Shown: positions 1-13,600 of the stretch, piece after piece | Numbering within the stretch: the first letter of the stretch is position 1 | Layout of the letters: each line of letters starts with the position of its first letter | NCBI RefSeq assembly: GCF_037975245.1 | Contig: NC_092574.1 | Location: 8,777,713-8,841,712, forward strand | Direction of reading: 5' to 3' | From: Apostichopus japonicus | Taxonomy: Eukaryota > Echinodermata > Holothuroidea > Aspidochirotida > Stichopodidae | Length of the DNA stretch: 64,000 nucleotides | Made by a program: the position numbers and the translations under genes | The notes under the pieces: model-generated | The model's input: the letters and a program-made list of their open reading frames with translations, nothing else | Database searches by the model: none | Told to the model about the DNA's origin: nothing

Positions 1-1869
1 TGTACATTGTTTCATTAATTGTTCAAATGTTTCTTCATAATAATTAAACAATTTTCCCTGGTTATTGTACATTGTTTAATAATGATTTTACGATCTCTCC
101 TGGTTATTTACAAATGTCTCATTATCCTACATTCAGTACTGGTGTATCATAGCAAAACAAAAATCTAAATTACATTGGTTCTATAAATATATATCGCTAA
201 GTTTAATTGGTTGAAAGAACTGTGATGTCAGCATTCAATCTTTTTCCTGACACAATTAGACCGAAAAGTGTAAATTGAGTCTTAGAATTCAATCACGAAA
301 AAAGACACGATAAATATTAAAAATCCCAAGGTGGAATAACTCCAACAGAGTCAAACTCATCCACCAATTCAAGCACCCATTCGATTCCCGAGGTGGGTTT
401 ATTCCAATTAAGTTATATACTTTCACCAATTCAAGAACCCATTCGATTTCTCAGGTGGGTTTACCGCAATTAAATAAAACACCACCAATTTCGAGCACCA
501 CAGTACCAGATAACTTTAGTAATATTTAATTACAACAAGAAAGTAAATTTCTAATTAATAGAGGAAACTAGAATTTAAGCAAAATCTTAGCTTTGCCTCA
601 TAAGCAATAATCTTAACTTTTAAGCACAATTATCTTTTTGTTTGCTCAGTATAGCAAAAGTGACCAACTTCTTCTAGTTTATAGGACAGATCTTTTGAAA
701 GAACTCCCCCACCCAAATATCTAAGGAAAATTTGGTTTAAAAGTTTGTTTAAGAGGTGGGCCATTTTTGTCAATGTCATATTGCTTTAAAGAATTGTGCT
801 ACTTTCCACTTTCTTACACAATTTTGTGCTACTTTCCACTTTCTTACACAATCTTACTTTGATTGTTTAGCACCGGCGAAGTTACTACTTCTGGATTTTT
901 CTGCACTTTTAACAATGTATTTATTACCATTATTGTGATTATCATATTAGCGGTGAACACCAATTGGGCCCTCCAGGGCCCTCCAAATTGGGCCCTCCAG
1001 CATTTCTGAAGTGGGCACTGTCATATCTGTCCTAAATGCAGTAAACTGTACTATTTAGAAACCACTCGAATCAAAGCAATCTCTGAATCAATGAACACCA
1101 TCGCGCGATAGTGCCTTCAAGCAGTGAACCAGGGTACGACTTACATACAGACATAGTGTGAGAATGACTGCATTGAGGTTTCCCTTGAGCAGTTTGGCAG
1201 AACGCGGGACAAAAGTGCTCTAGAAAATGTAGGTTAGGGAAGGGGTGCTTGAGACATTGACCTGAAACTTTCTTCAAAGAGATCTTTTCTTCAATAGTAA
1301 CAAACAAAATTGTATGAACTACTAGTGAACAACTCACAGTACGGTGATCATCTGCAGTCAAGAGCCTGAAGCTTTTCACAGTTTTGCTGATCTAGATAGG
1401 ACTGACATGGACAGCGCCCTCTATTGTACAGTTGGAGAGCCCCCAATTACAGCAATTTAATTTATGCACAACAATATCTGGTAAGATATGAATGTTAATA
1501 TTGACTGGTCATCTTCACACCTACCGGAAGACTACTCATTATTGCATAGGATTATTCAAAGAGGTGTATATTACATACATACATATTCTATTATTTACAT
1601 TTACTTAAATCGTACTCTATGAAAGCACGGGGGAAAAAAATATACATAATTTCTGATTTGACTTTTTACGTTAAAATACACTACAGTATGAAGGTACTAA
1701 ACGTGAATAATTGGGCAAAACATAAATTAATAAACTGTAGAAAAAGGTTGCACCCAGCCGAGCAATAGCATATATTAGCTGAATATTAGGTTAATAGGTG
1801 TCCTCCAGGAACACACGTTTTATTGCCTACAGTTCATTGCATACACTGGAATAAATGGCCAAGTGAGTG

Positions 1870-2125
1870 AGTGAAAGACAAGACCTGCAGTGTACGTCAC
1901 ATAACTTCAAATACCATTTGGGTTGTGCACCAAACCTAGTATATAAAATAATGAGGCATGCCTGCAGCCGGTGTGATAGTCAAACAATTCTAACACCATT
2001 TGGTTTGGAACAGTGCACCATTCTTAATGAGCGACAAGACAAGTCCTTCAGTGAAACCCGTATTTTAGTCAAATAACTTTGTAACACCATTTAGCTTTGG
2101 TTGTGCACCATACCTAGGAAGTTTA
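1870..2125. repeat. Degenerate tandem duplication
   Basis: Two copies about 160 bases apart begin with gacaagac..tgcagtg or tccttcagtg and end in ttgtgcacca..cctag. A partial third copy lies between them (caccatttggtttggaacag). It is diverged and no function is visible. Confidence 0.45.
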
Positions 2126-3828
2126 AACAAAAGACCAGCTGGAGAGAGCTAACTTTAACCGACATGACTTTGCTCTTCATTTAGAATAACATTGAGAACA
2201 ACTTGCTTTACTGTAAGTGTAAACCAGAAATTAAGAGGAGGCTGGTGCAGTGCCCGTTGAAAGACTGAAATTCAAGTCCCATAATCAGTTCATAATTTAC
2301 TAGTATTTGTGAGGATGAGACCGTATAACAATCACTGCCGTTAGTAAAATATACATAAAGGTAAAATATACATAAAGGTAAAATATTCCTTGATTTGAAA
2401 CATTCGAAGCATAACATTTTTTTTCTTTTCTCTTTTTACGTTTTCTACAATAGAAGTATAAAGCATCATAGCAAAAAAGAATCTGGCAATCTCTCTTAAA
2501 ACAGTTTGTCAAATCTCACATTGAGGTTCCTTTCTATAAATTATTAATAACCCTGCTGAGTGTGGAAGCACCATTGCCACAAAGCAAATAATGAGGTGGA
2601 ATATGACAGTGGTGGGTAAAACCTGGTCCAAAATGGGTGACATATGGAAAGACCCTTAATAAACATGAGAAGATGTAAAATATGGAGACATGGTACACAC
2701 ACACAAAAGAATAAAATAAAATAAAGTGTACCAAACATTGAGAAGTACATTATTACTAGGGATCCCTGCAGCATCACAGACATTTAAATTCTAGCAGATT
2801 GGTGAAAGTTCGGTCTTGGCATGATTTGCTGCTTTGGTCATTCTGACAATTAAGTACACATTACTGTTTCTCAGATACTTTAATATTCACTTTTCATTCA
2901 CTATAATTCACTCCTGTCATTCACTTTAATATAAAAAAATTCTTTTTACTATATCTTTGTTTTATTACAACCGAGATATCCCCAGGCCATTGTCTTTAAA
3001 AAATTACTGTCACAAAGTGCCGAATGCTCCAACTCCAGAATTGCATGACACACAAAAAGTGGTTTTGGCCTAAGTTTACAGGAAAGCTAATTAAGTACAA
3101 TAGATATCGAGACATTTTCAATAAACATGATATTCTTGAAAAGATCTGAAGTTAGTGCGGTAGGGGATCTCACAATGATTGGTACCAGAACCTACAAGTA
3201 GGTTATCTCTGGAATATTCCTAAGGAAATACCTTTTATGGTTTGTTGAAATAGCCATAAGCTTTTTTTTCATATTAATCAGGTAACCTTGAAAAATACCA
3301 AATAACACTTCATCAAATGACAGATGTGATATTTTTTTTTTTATAATTAACTGAAAATAACACAGGGTAGACTCATAGGTTATTAACATATTGTTGCACT
3401 AGTAAAGCTAAGAAGCTATTCAAATGTGTGTTTATTAGTAAGAGTTGCTCATTATTATATCAACAAATCAAATATCCAAAAAAAAAAAGCACATATGAAT
3501 ATAATAAAACGAAAATAACGACAACAAAATTAAAGGAAGTGCTGCAATGTGGAGGGAATAAGGTAAATGAAAATTTCAAAGCTGATTCACATGAAAGCAC
3601 CAAAAATTAATAGTTAATGAATATTCAAGGTTTGTCAACTCCAAAATGAAACAAAAACATAGGAAGAGAATATTTTGCACGCTATGGTAAAATACATGAT
3701 TTTTCTACTTATTAAAAAAAAAAAGGGTTTCCACGATTGATCAGGTGTACAAGAAGAAAAAATATCGTTAGCAAGCTTAAATTGGCTAAAAATTCTCAAA
3801 AATACATTCTGATATCTTTGTGATTTAA

Positions 3829-3834
3829 TTTATT
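3829..3834 (-). promoter_or_regulatory. Candidate polyadenylation signal of the VSP gene
   Basis: TTTATT on the plus strand reads AATAAA on the minus strand, about 240 bases beyond the VSP stop codon. The spacing suits a short 3' UTR. Such hexamers are frequent in AT-rich DNA, so this is only a candidate. Confidence 0.35.
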
Positions 3835-4074
3835 TGTTTTTTCTCTGGCATGTGTAACAGTATAAAACAGTCTTCGTTCAGGTAACAAAACTATATCAAA
3901 CCTGATTTCATGATCGTTCCCTCGGAAGTAAACCTAGGGTCAGAGAGGTTTGCTTAAACCATCACTCACTTTTGTGATTAACATCGTCGACACTTTCGTC
4001 CTCCGACTGGTGCACCGCCTGTCCTCTCCTAACAATGCTGGGACTATGGAAGCTGTTCTTGCCAAGAGTAAAGA

Positions 4075-4605
4075 TTAAAGAGAACTTGTTGATGTTTCTG
4101 GTGTATCGTGTACTTCACTCAAATGAACTTCCAGAGCAAACTCCGGCGGATAGACATGCTGGTTGCGAGGAAGGTGAGGATTGTCGATTTCGTCCCTCGT
4201 AAGCCTCAACCTGTTGACGAATCAATCAAATACGGAACTGTAAACTGCAGATATATGAGCCACAGCTTGAATAATTAATAAACACTGATATGTATTAAGC
4301 CATTTTTAAACATCAACTTAAAGAAAAAAAAACAAATTTGTAAATATACTATCATTTGTCATGTTGAAAATTAAACCTTGATTGTATACACAACCAGGAT
4401 AAAGCTCAAATAATCAATAAGACACTGATATATATAGAGAGAGAGAGAGAGAGAGATAGAGAGAGAAAGAGAGATATATATCTATATAAACACAATGAAA
4501 TTGTTGGAAAATCCAGAGCTGCAAAACTTCCAGCCTCCACAGGGGTTCAAACTTGGGCCTCCCGCTTTATATGCAGACACCCGTATAAATATATTTACAT
4601 ATATA

Positions 4606-4640
<35 letters not shown>

Positions 4641-7600
4641 GTGTGTTTGTGTATATATTTATATATATAGATATATATAAAAACATTCATACATACAGCC
4701 ACTTAAGCCTTTAATTCACTAGTTAATAAATTATTGGATAATGTATGTAACATTGATCTACCATAATCAGGAGTGGTTTCACAGAAACTACCTAATCAGA
4801 CTAAGTAAGAAAAGAAAATCCACATCTTTTTCATTTTTTTTAAATTTTATTGATTGATGGAATTGACTCACCGGTCTCCTTCAAAGAATGATGAATGTAG
4901 CCAAAAGAAGAAAGCGCATTTGTCGTAACTCTTTGGCACTTTCTGAAAACAAGGAAAATGGAAGGGAACCATCTCAGAGAAAAATTATACAGAAAATACT
5001 CACTCCATCATTAGTATAAATACCTGTTCATGTAGAAGAATGTGCTAAGCAATGCACATGGAAGCAACTCGTATTTGTCATTTTATGAAAGTCCCTCAAG
5101 TGTCGATAAGAAGTACAGGTTTGTTTGTTGAACACAACTGCAGTGAGTACATGGCTGGTACTAGGTACAACCTTGAAATGTATGTTCACTGATACACACT
5201 GACATACATACACACTGACATACATACACCTTTTCACTGCTTGACATTTTTGCTACACTCATGTGAAGCAAAAATGAAGAGTGGTCTATTTAGGTGTCTT
5301 CAGGTATTCAGACATTTGCAAACAGTCATTGTGGTTCCATTCAATTAATTAATTAATTAATCAATTAATTAAGAAATGTTTGATATTCTTAAATGGGGCC
5401 ATAATTCAATAATAAAAGTTACAAGAGACTGAGCAGATTTCTCTGGCAGTTTCAGGAAAATCATTTCCACGATATTCTTCAGCCTTTGATCAAAAATTAT
5501 AAAAATCATATTCCGAATGTTACCGGGACAAAACTTGTGAAAGGCTGTCTTTCTAGGCAATTTGGTACTCTTTTTGCTTCCAGTTTAAAATCCCTTTTAA
5601 TTGCTCTTTGCTCTAAGAAATTTGGAAATGAAATCAACTCATCTCCACTTTGAAAGCTTTGTAGTATTTACTGTTCAGCAGTGTTTGATGCCTTATGATA
5701 TATAAGTTTAGCAGGAGTGTGAGTGCCTCTCTTACCTTTGAGTTTGATTCAAACTTGATTTTGATATTTCCTGATAGTTGTGGACAGTTCAATACCGTAC
5801 ACGATAAGATATCCGTTCCATGGTCGTAGATGGCCTGGGGAACAAAAAGTAACAACATTCAAATATTTTGATATCTTCAGGACCTTTGTGAATACAAGAC
5901 TGGCTTCAAAAAGGAATCATTCTAGCATGAGGTTTAACTAAAACTTGATGGAATAAAACGTCAATATCTCCACTGGGATATCTTCAACCATTCCCCATAA
6001 TTGGGTAATTAAATAGCTGCAAGGCAAACAGGAGGGCGCTACCTATCCCGTTCCTCCTCATGATTTTGGAAACGCTTTGGAAACAAAAGTTACCATTTTG
6101 GCCAAAATTTGAATAAACCATAAGGTTATAGCCTTGAAAAATAACCAAATTTGGCCAAAAAATTGAACTTTCAAATTTCATTTCAGATGCTCATTTTGAG
6201 ATTATTATTGGCTGACAGGCAAACAGGAGGGCGTCACCGATCCTATGCATGATTTTGTATTCAATTAAAAAGTTACAATTTTGGCCAAAATTTGAAAAAA
6301 TCATAAGGTTAATAGTCTTGCAAAATAACCAAATTTGGCCAAAAAATGAAACTTTCAAACTTTATTTCAGATGCTCATTTTGAGATTATGATTTGCGGAC
6401 AGGCAAACAGGAGGGTGCCACTGATCCTAAGCATGATTTTGGATTCAATTAAAAAGTTATAATTTTGGCCAAAATTTTGAATAAATCATACGGCTGTTGC
6501 CTTGCAAAATAACCAAATTTGGCCAAAAAATTAAACTTTCATATTTCATTTCAGATGCTCATTTTGAGATAGTTATTGGCTGACAGGCAAACAGGAGGGT
6601 GCCACTGATCCCATGCATGATTTTGGATTCAATCAAAAAGTTACAATTTTGGCCAAAATTTGAAAAAATCATAAGGCTTTGCAAAATAACCAAATTTGGC
6701 CAAAAAATTAAACTTTCAAATTTCATTTCAGATGCTCATTTTGGGATAATTATTGGCTGACAGGCAAACAGGATGGCGCCACCTATCCCACACATGGGTT
6801 TGGAAACAATCAAAAAGTTACAAATTTGGCCAAAATTTGAAAAAGGCCTTGCAAAATAACCAAATTGGCAAAAAAATGTAAATTTTCAAATTTCAGTTGA
6901 GATGCTCATCTTGATATTATTTTCCTTGCTAGCAGGCAGACAGATTCAGAGCAGTTAATCGAGATAGGGCTCTGTTAGGACTGATATGATATAGCGCCAT
7001 CTGTAGATATGCTGAAGATCCCCAATAGGATTATCTACTCTAAACTGAATGGATCATTTACTGAAGGATCAATTACCGTCATCCTTACCTTACAGTTAAC
7101 ATTGCCATCAAATCTACCCTGATGCACCTTCTGTTTATCGCAGAACACTTTGAAACTGAGGTCTCGGCCATCCCCTTTACCGATGCCTACAAGTCAGGAA
7201 ACAACACTACAGGTTAAAAGTCATATTTAAACAAAACAGAAGGAAAATTTTAACTCCTTAAAAGTAACCACATTTAAAATTGATTTCCCTCAAGATGTGT
7301 GAGCAAGGAAAGGAAAACAAAACATTTTAAGAAAAGTAAAAAGACAGATAAATACAGTAGATTTGCAACATCACATGAGGACACCAACAGAATTATTACA
7401 CCTTTCAATGCACCAACACATGAACACCACCTCATGAGGTCACAAACTGAACTATTACACCTTTCAGTGCACCAACACATGTACAATTCCCCATGAGAAC
7501 ACCAATTAAACTATTATACCTTTCAATGCACCAACACATGTACAACACCCTATGAGGTCACCAACTGAACTATTACACCTTTCAATGCACCAACACATGT

Positions 7601-10600
7601 ACAATTCCCCATGAGAACACCAACTGAACTATTACACCTTTCAATACATCAACACATGTACAATTCCCCATGAGAACACCAATTAAACTATTATACCTTT
7701 CAATGCACCAACACATGTACAGCACCCCATGAGGTCACCAACAGAACAATTACACCTTTCAATACACCAACACATGTACAACACCTCATGAGAACACCAA
7801 TTGAACTATTATAACTTTCAATGCACCAACACATGTACAACACCTCATGAGAACACCAGCAAAACAATGACACATTTCAATGCACAACCACATGTACAAA
7901 ACCCCATGAGAACACCAACTGAACTATTATACCTTTCAAAGCACCAACACATGTCCAACACCCCATGAGAACTCCAACTGAGCTATTACACCTTTTAATG
8001 CACCAACACATGTCCAAAACCCTATGAGGTCACCAACAGAACAATTACACCTTTCAATACACCAACACATGTACAACACCCCATGAGGTCACCAACTGAA
8101 CTATTACACCTTTCAATGCACCAACACATGCACAACACCCCATGAGGTCACCAACTGAACTATTACACCTTTCAATGCACCAACACATGCACAACACCCC
8201 ATGAGGTCACCAACTGAACTATTACACCTTCCAATGCACCAACACATGTACAAAACCCCATGAGGTGACCAACAGAACAATTACACCTTTCAATGCACCA
8301 ATACATGTACAACACCCCATGAGAACACCGACTGAACTATTACACCTTTCAATACACCAACACATGTACAACACCCCATGAGAACACCAATTGAACTATT
8401 ATACCTTTCAATGCACCAACACATGTACAACACCTCATGAGAACACCAGCAAAACAATGACACATTTCAATGCACAACCACATTTACAAACCCCATGAGA
8501 ACACCAACTGAACTATTATACCTTTCAATGCACCAACACATGTCCAACACCCCATGAGAACTCCAACTGAGCTATTACACCTTTCAATGCACCAACACAT
8601 GTCCAACACCCCATGAGAACTCCAACTGAGCTATTACACCTTCAATACACCAACACATGTACAACACCCATGAGAACACCAACTGAACTATTACACCTTC
8701 AATGCACCAACACATGTCCAACACCCCATGAGGTCACCGACTAAACTATTATACCTTTCAATGCACCAACACATGTACAGCACCCTATGAGGTCACCAAC
8801 AGAACAATTACACCTTTCAATGCACCAACACATGTACAAAACCCCATGAGAACACCAACTGAACTATTACACCTTTCAATGCACCAACACATGTACAACA
8901 CCCCATAAGTACACCAACTGAACTATTACACCTTTCAATACACCAACACATATCCAACCCCCTATGAGAACTCCAACTGAGCTATTACACCTATCAATGC
9001 ACCAACACATGTCCAACACCCCATGAGAACACCAACTGAACTATTTACACCTATCAATGTACCAACACATGTACAACACCCCATGATAACACCAACTCAT
9101 GAGTACTGCTAAACCTACCAGAACATTATCATGTGTGCACCAAACCATTATGGTACCAGTTTTGAGCTTTGACGGAACCGTATCGCTCCAGAATTTGCTA
9201 GAAAGATAAATAAGGGTCTCTCATTTTTAAACTTCTATAACCATGGTGGTGCCATGGACAAAGGCTCGTCTCTCTATGAGAGAGCTTGATGTCTTCATTA
9301 AATATCTGGGAACAATTAGGAGGGTCGCAGAGCAGTGACAGAAAGAAAAACCTACTTGAAAACTTTTAGAAAGTTTTTTTTACACTCCAGTAATGTTGGT
9401 AGCTAGCATACTGATGACTTTTCTTAACCACTTCTTTATTAAAAACTCCGAGAAAGAACTACTAAGTTACCTGACAACTTCTCCAGTTTTATACTTCTAA
9501 GTTTCAGTTTTCTCGGAGGTGGAATTTTCCCATCATATTCGTGTTTCAGCTTCTCGTAGTAATTGACGTACCGTCCCTTTGAAGATGAAATGCGAGAGAT
9601 TGAAAACTTTGACAGAGTAAAACAGCAGCTTCATATTAGAGACAATTAATATCGAGTCCAAAAATCCTTTCCTATTTCATCTTTTTCGGCTGCAACATTA
9701 ATTCCCTGATTCTAAGGATTCTCACTCAGTCAATATCTAACAGGAGTTTTATTCTTTCCCTTTTCAACGAATTGCGTGAGTTTATAAACCCATACTCTGT
9801 CATTAAAGGGTGTGAACATTCGTGCAAAAAGAAACGTCTAATGCCGGTAATTTGACCTAGTTTCCAATGAGGTGTAACAGAAGTGTTAAACACCACCATC
9901 GATCCCAGAAATTACACACACAGCTTGCTACCGTCGGTAATTAGACACTAGTGTACAGTCAGAACATACAGCTGCGGTCAATACCCACAGCACAGTATAC
10001 AAACGATACAGCGATGGACATCTCAGGTCCAGCTAAAGAAAACAATTAAGGTATCACGTTTCATTACTGTCTGCATTTTGTAGCGACACAAACAAAACGT
10101 CACTTGCAAGCAACAGAAAGTTATCTTTTTCAGATGGCCGCACACAGTTTGGGGCGAGTCTTCAATGCCTTTAGAAAGAGCTAAATGGAACTGAGGGTGA
10201 GATTCCCTGGTAACACTGTCCCTTTTGCCATGGCAACCAAACAAGGTTATTGTGATAGGGTTTGATAGTTTGGTCAGAGCAGAGGACTTGTAACCTTGAC
10301 AACCACTGGGCCAAATCCACTTCTAGCCAAAAGTTTGTTCATCTTTTCGAAAAGGTTCTTTTGTAAATTCCCGGTCAGCAATCCATTTTTGTTTTAGATA
10401 CTATCTTGTGTTTTATCAACTTCCTAAGAAGCTTTCCTAAGTAGCTCCCTTCTCTCTTTTAAAGCTTCCAAATTTTTGTACTGCTCATCTTCTATCTCAT
10501 TTGTTACTTTAAATTGCTCGATTGTATGTTTTTCCCAATCAAAAAGAAAAAGTTCCAATTAACTTGTAGGAGCCGTGCCTTGCAGGGCTTGTACAGGACT

Positions 10601-13600
10601 TTCACTCTGACCACGCAACTTCCTTTTAGATAATAAACTTTTCATCATTTCCTGGCTTACTTTCTCCAATTTTTTTTTTTTTTTTTGGAACATTTTCTTT
10701 TTCCAGTGTGGTATTGTATATAAGCACCTTGGTTGTTACTGAAGTTTATGGACAGGTGAGCTCATTACATGCTGCACCTAGTATTGTACATATTGTGTGA
10801 TGGAAAAGTGAAAACGAATGAAAATGAAATATGTAAGCAGTTTCAAACTACCTACATAATTGTTTGTTGCAATAATGTATTCAGCCTTGTTATGGTAATT
10901 AACGTTCTATCTATGTTTTCCACTTTTGCTTTCTGTTAATAAAAACTGAGCAAATGAAATTTAAATTTAAATGCCACTTCACAACAACAATTTTTGTTTT
11001 TGTTTCATTTGTGGCCATAATTCATGAACCGGTAATAACAACTTTTGCTTTTTAATTTGATTAAGAGAAAAACTGAAATAGGAAAGCAAAAGTTGATGTT
11101 GTACATGTCATAAAAGACTTAAATGGGGAGAAGGAACTCGTCTGTCAGTAATGCACAGCGTAGGCGATTATTATAAACAAGCTCGATAATAATAGCCTAA
11201 TATAAACAGTTTACTATGAAGCAATGAAATTCTCACATACCTGGCTGGGAGTCTGCACACCTTGAAACTTGCTACCTTCCTCATAGTCTGTTCGCCTGTC
11301 TCCAAAATGTTTTAAACATTCCTAGCAAAAGAAACAAAACAAATAAACAGATGGCAAAAATTAAATTTTTTTTCCCATTGCTTATTTATGACAATGATAT
11401 GTGCCCATTCTGTCTATGGTAGTATGTGCTAGTATAGTACTCAGCTAGCTTTTGTTCTACTTCAAAAGTATTATTAATGTGAGGTAGCTGTGATATGTGA
11501 GAGAACGCCGGCACAAAAATAACTTCTATCACTGCAGGTGGCTTTTCAATACCATATTTACCCTCTACGGAATTACTCTGTAAAATTCATAGCATATTTG
11601 CCTATGAAGAAGCTAGACAAGTTCGTTTTAGGGTCATGGATATTATTTCCCAATATGCTAGCAAGTCCTAATGTGGTCACTGCTTCTTACACCTCAACAT
11701 GCATTTTACTGTCACCCTTAAAGCATTTAAGGACCATCCTCCAAAATCCCAAAAATTCAACATAAATCCAATAATTAAGGCCACAAGGACATTAGGTTTG
11801 GAAACTGCTACCATTTGAAAAAGGTTAACCGGGTTCGCCGGTTCATCTATTCTGACCAGGTTGGAATCTCAGTGCCACTACCCTGATTTGCCTGACTAGT
11901 AATTACTAGATGGCATCCTTGGTGTCTTACCTCTGCTGTTCGATATAGTCCGTTCTCTAACAGCCAGCAGGAAATCATTAAGCCTGTTCTCCCTGGAGAA
12001 AGAAAAAAATTAACACCCAAAAAATGTTAAATTTGAACCTTTTATGGTTAAAGCATTCCCTTTAATATGAGGAATAATATCCATATTGTACCTTCCATAT
12101 TGTTTTCAAGAACCTGTGGCAGGTTTCAAAGATGTGAACCACCCCTGAGAGGTTTTTACATGAAAAGTGTGATATTAAGACACATTGAGACAGATTTTAC
12201 CAATTTTCACTCTTTGCCACCCATAACCACAGGTTTGCTGGAAAAATATGTAGAAACCCCAGAAAACACAGGTTGACAAAGGAATCTGTGACAATCTTTG
12301 GCGAGAAATCCGATGTGTGAAAATGAGTGTAAGTAGCAAGTTTTTCTGCGACACAAATATTTCCAAGATGTTTCATTTATTGTTTATTCTTGGCTTAGCA
12401 TCCTCTGATTGTCTCCGGTTTGCCACAGATTGGAAAAAAAAATTTCACACTTGTCAAATCTGCACGTTTCTACTCAGTTTTGACACACATGCACAAACAT
12501 TTGACTTTAATTGTGAAATTGGTTCTATAAAAAGACAGGTTTATCATGTGTGTTTACTTATGTTTTTGCTTTATATTTTACCTGTGAACACGGTTGATGT
12601 GACAACCAGTTAAGCTGCACATTTTCAAAGATTCTTTATAGACAACTTTTTCTTTTTCCAGACAATATGATTCACTTGTGTGCCTTAATAAATCTTACAT
12701 GAGAGTTGAACATGGGGCACACTATTTTGGCATTGAATGTTTAATAGCATTAAAAGTGAAAATGTTCATATCAATGACACTTTTAAACAACTTCTTACTC
12801 CTTTCCAACTGAAGCCTGTATAATTGGCAGAAATAATGTTTCTCCCTAAAAAAATATTAAAAAAATAAAAATAAAAAAAGTCTCAAATTGGAGCATGAGA
12901 GGTTAACAATTATATATATTTTTTTTTACTTACAGCTGCTAAGTTGTGGAGAGAATTCCTAGCAAAGCATTAAGTTCATTTGTAGAGTTAATTTGTCAAT
13001 CTTTTATCATTTTTTAATAATACATTTCTTGCTTACCTTTTCCACCCTTACAATGGACAAAGAGAACTGTGTCAGGGTCATTCTGTGTCCATTGATTGCA
13101 CTGAGCAGTAAATGTCTGTAACTCGCTGAAAATCAAACCAAAAATAAAGTATGGAAACAAAATGAAGAACTATAAAGCACTAGGTTCACTTCAAATCATC
13201 ACAACTTTATAAAATTGATGGTGTTCCTCAGAAATTTGTTTGCCAAATGTGAGTGACAGTCACATTTTATGTGAGTATCCGAAGTCTGTTGTATCTCCTG
13301 TACGTTTTTATGAGAGCGAAACTTAACCGTTTGTTGATGCTGCAATGTAACACGTTTTATGACAAATAAACTACAAATAGGGTGAATGCTACTTACTGTA
13401 GTAAGGGCACATTATGGTCATCGATAGGAAATCTGGCCACTCTGTTGTTGAAGAACGACTCATCATAATGTTTCTCACCTGAAAAATGAGCAAAAATGAT
13501 GAAAATCAATCAAAATATTAGCAAATTTAATGTGTAAGATGTTGCTTTTGATCTCGTCTCAGTGATGAGCTTGGGGTAAAAAAAAAATCACGGAACTTTG

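Larger units (their letters stand above)
1..4074. other. Non-coding stretch downstream of VSP
   Basis: No supported gene. It holds small local duplications: two ~75-base copies at about 340-490 sharing an accaattcaag..cccattcga..aggtgggttta pattern; a 31-base direct duplication at 790-850 (tgctactttccactttctta); gggccctccag repeats at 965-1000; a degenerate ~160-base duplication at 1870-2125 ending in ggttgtgcacca; and three 17-base units at 2345-2385. The end near 3830-4074 is probably VSP 3' UTR. Confidence 0.6.

Noticed and set aside
2241-2292. tRNA-like A and B boxes (ctggtgcagtgcccg, gaaattcaagtccc)
   Set aside because: No acceptor or anticodon stem can be paired. Too weak to call a tRNA or a SINE.
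7274-7496. Open frames with internal amino-acid repeats over the minisatellite
   Set aside because: Unit length 59 is not a multiple of three, so frames shift at each unit. Repetition explains the apparent repeats.
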